This document shows positions 54,451-64,000 of a DNA stretch of 64,000 nt, in pieces (position 1 is the first letter of the stretch; each line of letters starts with the position of its first letter). The translations under genes and the position numbers were made by a program. Under the pieces are notes generated by a model. The model saw nothing but the letters and a program-made list of their open reading frames with translations. It searched no databases and was not told the origin of the DNA. This DNA is from Leptospira weilii serovar Ranarum str. ICFT (lineage in GTDB: Bacteria; Spirochaetota; Leptospiria; Leptospirales; Leptospiraceae). Where the stretch lies: contig NZ_AOHC02000038.1 of the NCBI RefSeq assembly GCF_000332415.1, positions 62,001-126,000 of the forward strand. The letters run 5' to 3'.

Positions 54451-57400
54451 TTAGAAACCGGATCCAAACTCGTTGGAGTTGGATGCCGCCCCGCCTATCC
54501 CGCCGATCAGACCCGAACCGAGGATGATACTCGATGCGGCCGCAGGATTGTTGGTTACGGGTACAGCCGCTCCCGTTGAGTGAAAGATATGGACGAAGTC
54601 GTTGGATCCACCGACGATCAAATCGGCAAAAGAGTCTCCGTTGATATCTGCCGCAGCCAACGGACGACCGGGGCCTTCAAACATCGAAACGAGACCCAAT
54701 CCGGCTACTCCCGCAATACTGACGTCGGCCGCAGCCGTATTCGTATCCGGTCCGATGCCCGCTCCTGCCGGAGTTATAAAAACATGAATTGCATTTGCAG
54801 CAACTGCGGATGAGAAAGCGATATCCGCCTTTCCATCCCCGTTAAAATCTCTAACCGCAAGACCGAGCCCTATAAATTGTCCGTGGATTACGCCACTGAT
54901 GGCGCGAATTGCACCGCCAATTGTTGAATTGGCGGCAAATCCTGCCGCGCCGGGTGAAATGTAAACAACCACTCTACCTTGCATATCCACGTTCGGATTT
55001 CCTACGCTTATGAAGAACGGGGCCCCTCCGATTACATCGTAAAAACCGTCTCCGTTGACATCGGCAAGAGCCACGGAATACCCGAATTGAGCGGCCCCAC
55101 CGGGAACTCCGACGGCAATAGGAGCATTGCCCGTATTGTTCGTAAACGTACTCGGCGCTGCTGCAGTCAATCCTCCGGGAGTGGAACCGTAATACATGTA
55201 AATTCTGCCCCAATCATCTCCAAAACCATTATTCCAACCGGGCGCTCCGACGGCGATGTCATCCGAAAAACCGGCCCCTGCGTTCCCATTCACATTTCCC
55301 GTAGCGAGTGCATATCCAAATCGGTCTCCGGTAGCCGATCCCGTCTTAAAGGAACTGGCTCCGGCTCCGGCTGCATTGACGGTCGCGTTTGCAATTCCAG
55401 CCCCTCCGGTAGAATGAAAGACATAAATTCTACCTTGGCTTGCATTGTAACCCGGCGCACCTACGACCACATCCGTAAAACCGTCTCCGTTGATATCTCC
55501 CGTTGCCAATGTATCCCCGAAACGATCCGCATTTAGATTTCCCGTGAGAATGTTGTTCGCAAAACCTGAAAAGGATGTAGTCACACCTACGGTTCCGGAT
55601 GAATGGAAAATATACACTCTACCGATGCCGCCTACACCGGGAACAGGCGGTGGCGAACCTACGATCACGTCCGCAAAACCGTCTCCGTTGATATCTCCCG
55701 TCGCTACGGTTTTCCCAAATCGGTTCGCCGCACTTCCTACAATGATCCGGTTAGCAGCCGGAGCATTGGCGGCGGTAATTCCTGCCGCTCCGGATGAGTG
55801 GAAAATGTAAACGAGTCCCTGACCGTATTCCGCGGTTACTAAGTCCACGTATCCGTCCCCGTTGATATCCTTATTTGTCCCTTTTCGGATATTGTTGATA
55901 ACCGCCGAAGTCGTAACGTTGTTCGAGGTATCCGTTACTCGTACGGAAATCGTATGTTGAGTGTTGGGTAACCAAGCCGTAGGACCGGTAGCAGGAATCG
56001 GATATTTCCAAGAAGTAGTTCCGATCATGCCCGCGCTCGTAAATCCGGCTCCATCGATGGAAATTTCAACGCTCGCAATTCCCCTCGCATCGATCGCGGT
56101 TCCGATTACAAAACCGGATTCTATTACGCTGTTATCTCTCACGTTTTGAATCGTGACGGTCGGCGGTGTTACGTCCGCCGCCAATCCTGTCGTAAAATTC
56201 CAGCTAAATGCGGGAGGAAGGGCGGTCATCGGATTACCCGCAAGGTCGTTCACGTTCGCGATCGTGGCGGTGTAAGTCGTTCCTGCGTTGAGAGGTGTGG
56301 GTGCACTAGGAACAAAGGTTGCCGAGGCTCCGGAACAATTTACGGTGCCCAAAATCCCATTGTTGACCGTAAAATTCAAGGTCGAACAATCGATGGTTTC
56401 GTTAAAGGAAACCGTAATATTTGCATTTGTCGGAACACCCGTGGCCGCCGCGAGAGGGCTTACGAGGGAAATCTGAGGCGGAGTAACATCGGGAGCGGCT
56501 CCCGTAGTAAAAGTCCACACATAGTTCGCAAGCATCGCGTTATTGGAGCTGTCTGTGACCGTATTTGCGATTTTTACAGTGTATGCGGTATTGAATGCCA
56601 ATGGCGGCGCCGTGGGAACAAAAGATGCAGTGTTTCCATTGCAATTGACCGTGATTGGCACCACAGTAGCCGGAGTCAAAGGATCATCGTCCAAGGTGAT
56701 ACTTCCCAAAACGGAACCGCAATTCATCCCTTCATCAAAAGCGATACTACCGCCCCCATTGACAGACAAGCCGGTGGCTGCGTTTGCGGGTGTGACAAAA
56801 ACAACGTTCGGAGGAGTCACATCCGGTCCAGGTCCCGTCGTAAAGTCCCAAGCGGCTGGAACCGCAGGATTATTGGCTCCGTCCAAGGCCCCGGCGTTGA
56901 TTTCCACAGTGTATACCGTGTTAAAAGTAAGCGTGGGATTGACCAACGGATCCAGCGTCCAGGTCGCGGACGTTCCGACGCAGTTTACATTTCCGGTTAG
57001 ATAAGTGCCCGCCACTTTTCTCTTCACTCGAAAGGAGGCCGCCGTGACCGAGGCACAGGCCATCGGTTCGCTAAAAACGACCGTCGGACTTACATTCGTT
57101 CCGATTCCGACGGCATTGGCCGCAGGAGCCGTAAACGTAACAGTAGGCGGCGTAACATCAGGCGCGGCTCCCGTAGTAAAAGTCCAAACGGTCGGTGCAA
57201 CAGGATTTGCGGATAAATCGGAAATCGCATTCGAAAGAGACGCAGTGTAAATCGTATTGAATGCCAACGGAGCCGTTGGAGTAATTGAGGCGGTGCTTCC
57301 CGAGCAATTCACCGTTACGGGAACATCCCCTACCACCGGAATTAAAGGATTGGAGTCTAAAGTAAAATTTCCCGCGATCGTACCGCAATTGACGGGTTCG

Positions 57401-58257
57401 CTAAAAGCTACACTCACAGATGTATTCACCGAAGTTCCCTGAGCCCCGGCGGCTGGAGATAGAAAAGGAACGGTTGGAGGAGTTACATCAGGACCGGCTC
57501 CGGTCGTAAAAGTCCAGCTCTGCGCGCCCGGAAGCGGGTTGTTGGCGAGATCCCTCATAGCAGCCGAAAGATCCACTCGATATATCGTATTTGCCGCTAA
57601 TGGATTGTTGGGATTCAATGTGGCGCTAGAACCCAAACAATTTACGTTGGCAGGTTCGAGAACGTTGGTTACATCATTTTTAAGAGTAAGCGTTGTATTA
57701 TCGACCGTCGTACAATCCATCGTTTCCGTAAAAGCGACTTGGATCGACGTATTGTTCGGAACCAGCGCGGCCCCCGTTGCAGGTGTTCTCAAAGATAAGG
57801 TAGGAGCCACCGCATCCACGATGGTAGCCGTGGTAAAATTCCAATTCAAATCCTCTTTGAGAGAAATTCCGGTCGAAGATTTAATTTCTTTCGCAATTGT
57901 TACCGAGTAGGTTGTTGAACCAGCAAGAGAGGAATTCGGTGTGAGAACTACGGTAGATGTATCCAATCTCAAGTTTGCCAAAATCTGTGTTTGGCCTTGT
58001 TTGAGAAAAAATGTGGAAGAAGTTACACTGGAAGCATCCAATGCTTCGTTGAAAGTGACTTGAATGGCCGTATTCAAAGGAATTCCGGTCACGCCGGAAC
58101 CCGGTGTAATTTGCGAAACCGCAAAGGAACTACCCTCCGCCTTATTGCTCAAGTCCAAGTAAGCAAGAAAGGGCAGGCTATTTTTATTTCCGTTTACACA
58201 ATTTACGCCCCAAACCACAAATAGAGCCAACAGACTGGTTTTTATTATTCTTTGCAT
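54451..58257 (-). CDS. Large Ig-like/FG-GAP beta-propeller lipoprotein
   Basis: A 1268-residue lipoprotein: signal MQRIIKTSLLALFVVWGVNC. Residues about 45-690 hold six Big_5-type Ig-like domains of roughly 105 residues each (opening PP-V/T, closing AWTFTTG; VAFSEPVNCGTI-like repeats), then a seventh Ig-like domain to about 790. Residues 790-1265 form a seven-fold FG-GAP propeller with Ca2+ loops such as DINGDGFADVIVG, DVNGDGFYDVIGG and DFNGDGKADIAFS. The architecture resembles integrin-alpha-like surface proteins that bind host or cell-wall targets. The ribosome site GGAGGG lies 7 bases before ATG. The near-repeats at DNA level invite recombination. Confidence 0.9.
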   Translation of the reverse strand: MQRIIKTSLLALFVVWGVNCVNGNKNSLPFLAYLDLSNKAEGSSFAVSQITPGSGVTGIPLNTAIQVTFNEALDASSVTSSTFFLKQGQTQILANLRLDTSTVVLTPNSSLAGSTTYSVTIAKEIKSSTGISLKEDLNWNFTTATIVDAVAPTLSLRTPATGAALVPNNTSIQVAFTETMDCTTVDNTTLTLKNDVTNVLEPANVNCLGSSATLNPNNPLAANTIYRVDLSAAMRDLANNPLPGAQSWTFTTGAGPDVTPPTVPFLSPAAGAQGTSVNTSVSVAFSEPVNCGTIAGNFTLDSNPLIPVVGDVPVTVNCSGSTASITPTAPLAFNTIYTASLSNAISDLSANPVAPTVWTFTTGAAPDVTPPTVTFTAPAANAVGIGTNVSPTVVFSEPMACASVTAASFRVKRKVAGTYLTGNVNCVGTSATWTLDPLVNPTLTFNTVYTVEINAGALDGANNPAVPAAWDFTTGPGPDVTPPNVVFVTPANAATGLSVNGGGSIAFDEGMNCGSVLGSITLDDDPLTPATVVPITVNCNGNTASFVPTAPPLAFNTAYTVKIANTVTDSSNNAMLANYVWTFTTGAAPDVTPPQISLVSPLAAATGVPTNANITVSFNETIDCSTLNFTVNNGILGTVNCSGASATFVPSAPTPLNAGTTYTATIANVNDLAGNPMTALPPAFSWNFTTGLAADVTPPTVTIQNVRDNSVIESGFVIGTAIDARGIASVEISIDGAGFTSAGMIGTTSWKYPIPATGPTAWLPNTQHTISVRVTDTSNNVTTSAVINNIRKGTNKDINGDGYVDLVTAEYGQGLVYIFHSSGAAGITAANAPAANRIIVGSAANRFGKTVATGDINGDGFADVIVGSPPPVPGVGGIGRVYIFHSSGTVGVTTSFSGFANNILTGNLNADRFGDTLATGDINGDGFTDVVVGAPGYNASQGRIYVFHSTGGAGIANATVNAAGAGASSFKTGSATGDRFGYALATGNVNGNAGAGFSDDIAVGAPGWNNGFGDDWGRIYMYYGSTPGGLTAAAPSTFTNNTGNAPIAVGVPGGAAQFGYSVALADVNGDGFYDVIGGAPFFISVGNPNVDMQGRVVVYISPGAAGFAANSTIGGAIRAISGVIHGQFIGLGLAVRDFNGDGKADIAFSSAVAANAIHVFITPAGAGIGPDTNTAAADVSIAGVAGLGLVSMFEGPGRPLAAADINGDSFADLIVGGSNDFVHIFHSTGAAVPVTNNPAAASSIILGSGLIGGIGGAASNSNEFGSGF

Positions 58258-58809
58258 ACAAACCCTCCAACGAATCCCTGTGCCTTTTTTTGAGCGGCAC
58301 TCATTGGATAGAATAGCATAAACAACCGATCTTTATCCCTTCACATTATAATGTGAGTTCAGAGCCCCAAAGTAAAAAGTGACGCTCCTCTCAACGCTAA
58401 ACGTATTGTCAAAATCACTAATATGAACACTCTATTATGAAATGATGATAATATGTACTTTAGATTAATTGCATTGAAAAAAATTTCGAAAAGAAAAAAG
58501 AAAAGAATTTCATTCATTTTATAATCGGAACCCACAAAAATAAGAATTTGAAAAAGAATGCTTAAACTGTAGGCAGTTTGATTACTTGCACAAAGAATTG
58601 TTCAATATTAGACTACGATGAGCCAAGGAACAAAATATCTATTACAAATTCGTTACGTTGTTTATTTCCGTGGGACGTTGGTGAATAAGATTTTATAAAT
58701 TTTAATTTTTGAGACGGCTTTGAGCCTCTTGGTAAAGTTAGGCGGTCTTTCCATTGGGGATACGCAAACCTTCAAAAAGAAAATCGAATATACGACATAC
58801 AATTTCGAT
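58258..58809. other. 552-bp intergenic region upstream of the FG-GAP lipoprotein
   Basis: Apart from the palindrome at 58341-58356 no gene or motif is convincing. The region is AT-rich. The segment near 58710-58740 (GAGACGGCTTTGAGCCTC) recalls insertion-sequence ends but has no partner. Confidence 0.4.
58341..58356. promoter_or_regulatory. 16-bp perfect palindrome upstream of the FG-GAP lipoprotein
   Basis: TCACATTATAATGTGA is a perfect palindrome 84-99 bp upstream of the lipoprotein ATG and contains a consensus TATAAT. It is a possible operator overlapping a -10 element. A matching -35 is not obvious (TACTTT about 18 bp upstream on the minus strand). Confidence 0.5.
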
Positions 58810-59688
<879 letters not shown>

Positions 59689-59708
59689 ATAAGAAGTTCC
59701 TAAAATTC

Positions 59709-61007
<1,299 letters not shown>

Positions 61008-61376
61008 GGTTTTTCACCTCGTCCGCTTACGATTTTACGATTGGAAACGAAATCCTTTTTCGCATAACATAAATTCACAAATCATACTTTCGATTTTCAA
61101 GGAAATTCAAACGTTCCGATCGAAGATTACAAATACAAAATTTTCCGATTGCGGATTTTAAGTTCTCGGAAGTCGCGTTCCGTCAGCCCGAAGTTGGATA
61201 TCATCAAAACCGCCGTTATATTTTTTTTCAAATGAATTCGTGATTTGAAAAATTGCACTTATACGAACGGTTCTCTTACCGATTCCTATAAAATTGAGTA
61301 CCGTTATTTTTATCGCAAAATACGGTTTCAATGCAAAATATTAGGTACTTCATTATATAGTTATGAGTAGGTTTTT
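61008..61376. other. Intergenic region
   Basis: No gene is supported over 369 bp. The region is AT-rich, with short palindromes such as ATTATATAGTTATG near 61352. Nothing convincing for a promoter was placed. Confidence 0.4.
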
Positions 61377-62735
<1,359 letters not shown>

Positions 62736-62750
62736 ACGTTAAACAGGTTT

Positions 62751-63299
<549 letters not shown>

Positions 63300-63396
63300 G
63301 AACTTCTTCGGATTAAAACTTTTGAAGTTACAAAATAGGGTCGGATTCGCCCATTTTCCTACGCCGAACTCGCGTTCAATATCGTTTTTCGCCGGA

Positions 63397-64000
<604 letters not shown>

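Noticed and set aside
54580..58224. Many plus-strand frames within the FG-GAP lipoprotein
   Set aside because: They mirror the repeat structure of the real minus-strand gene and have no start-site or family support.

Overview
The window reads as chromosome from a spirochaete of the genus Leptospira, probably the pathogenic clade. This is recognition from protein content, not a database match. The pointers are many spirochaetal lipoproteins with loose lipoboxes (FVQC, GVNC, LSAC, GVSC), an LpxI/LpxB lipid A pair, class III cyclase signalling, an FG-GAP surface lipoprotein, and intergenic repeats rich in GGAGTTCC and TTAGG words. Most of the window is dense housekeeping sequence in short operons; one accessory stretch stands out.

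0-5.8 kb: a histidine kinase with an overlapping Rcp1-type response regulator, a DUF374 acyltransferase (minus), a bile-acid/sodium symporter family transporter, a lipoprotein carrying a metzincin-like HExxHxxGxxH motif, and an EamA permease.

5.8-14.7 kb: accessory island. It holds an ArsR-AHSA1 pair, a frameshifted lipoprotein, an M28 peptidase with an internal deletion, a RibD/DHFR-like reductase, five type II toxin-antitoxin modules (one DinJ-YafQ and four PIN-domain pairs), a ruined IS5-type element and a 103-bp TA-flanked miniature inverted-repeat element. Almost every unit has at its 3' end a repeat that begins or ends in (G/T)CCTAAC...GTTAGGC-like inverted ends. In several plus-strand units the stop codon lies inside that end. 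This looks like a chromosomal integron cassette array without a visible integrase, and it is the main candidate for an undescribed system here.

14.7-22.2 kb: a minus-strand operon (Gfo/Idh/MocA oxidoreductase, AarF/ABC1 kinase, signal peptidase II, cyclic-nucleotide-binding protein, AI-2E-family permease), then a Uma2-type protein (plus) and an amidase (minus). 22.3-28.9 kb: an ankyrin protein, a sixth PIN module (with a Phd-like antitoxin) whose operator palindrome fills the promoter spacer, a nitrilase-fold protein lacking the catalytic Cys, a 610-aa protein of unknown function, a STAS protein with a downstream lipoprotein, and an unknown 186-aa protein. 28.85-29.15 kb: a TTAGG-rich minisatellite with a 108-bp higher-order period.

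29.3-35.3 kb (minus): purL, a leucine-rich-repeat lipoprotein and ileS. 35.8-43.4 kb (plus): sucCD, a TolC-family protein, an SH3b protein, an FmdB zinc ribbon, lpxI and lpxB. 43.4-49.3 kb (minus): an SRPBCC protein, a small membrane protein, an AsmA-like protein, a TPR lipoprotein and a UvrD/PcrA helicase. 49.6-54.1 kb (plus): a NUDIX hydrolase, an MFS permease and an M1 aminopeptidase. 54.4-64 kb (minus): the 1268-aa Ig-like/FG-GAP lipoprotein, an alpha/beta hydrolase lipoprotein, a membrane adenylate cyclase, an ATP-grasp protein, a DinB-like protein and a fumarylacetoacetate hydrolase family gene cut by the window edge. No tRNA, rRNA or CRISPR array was seen.
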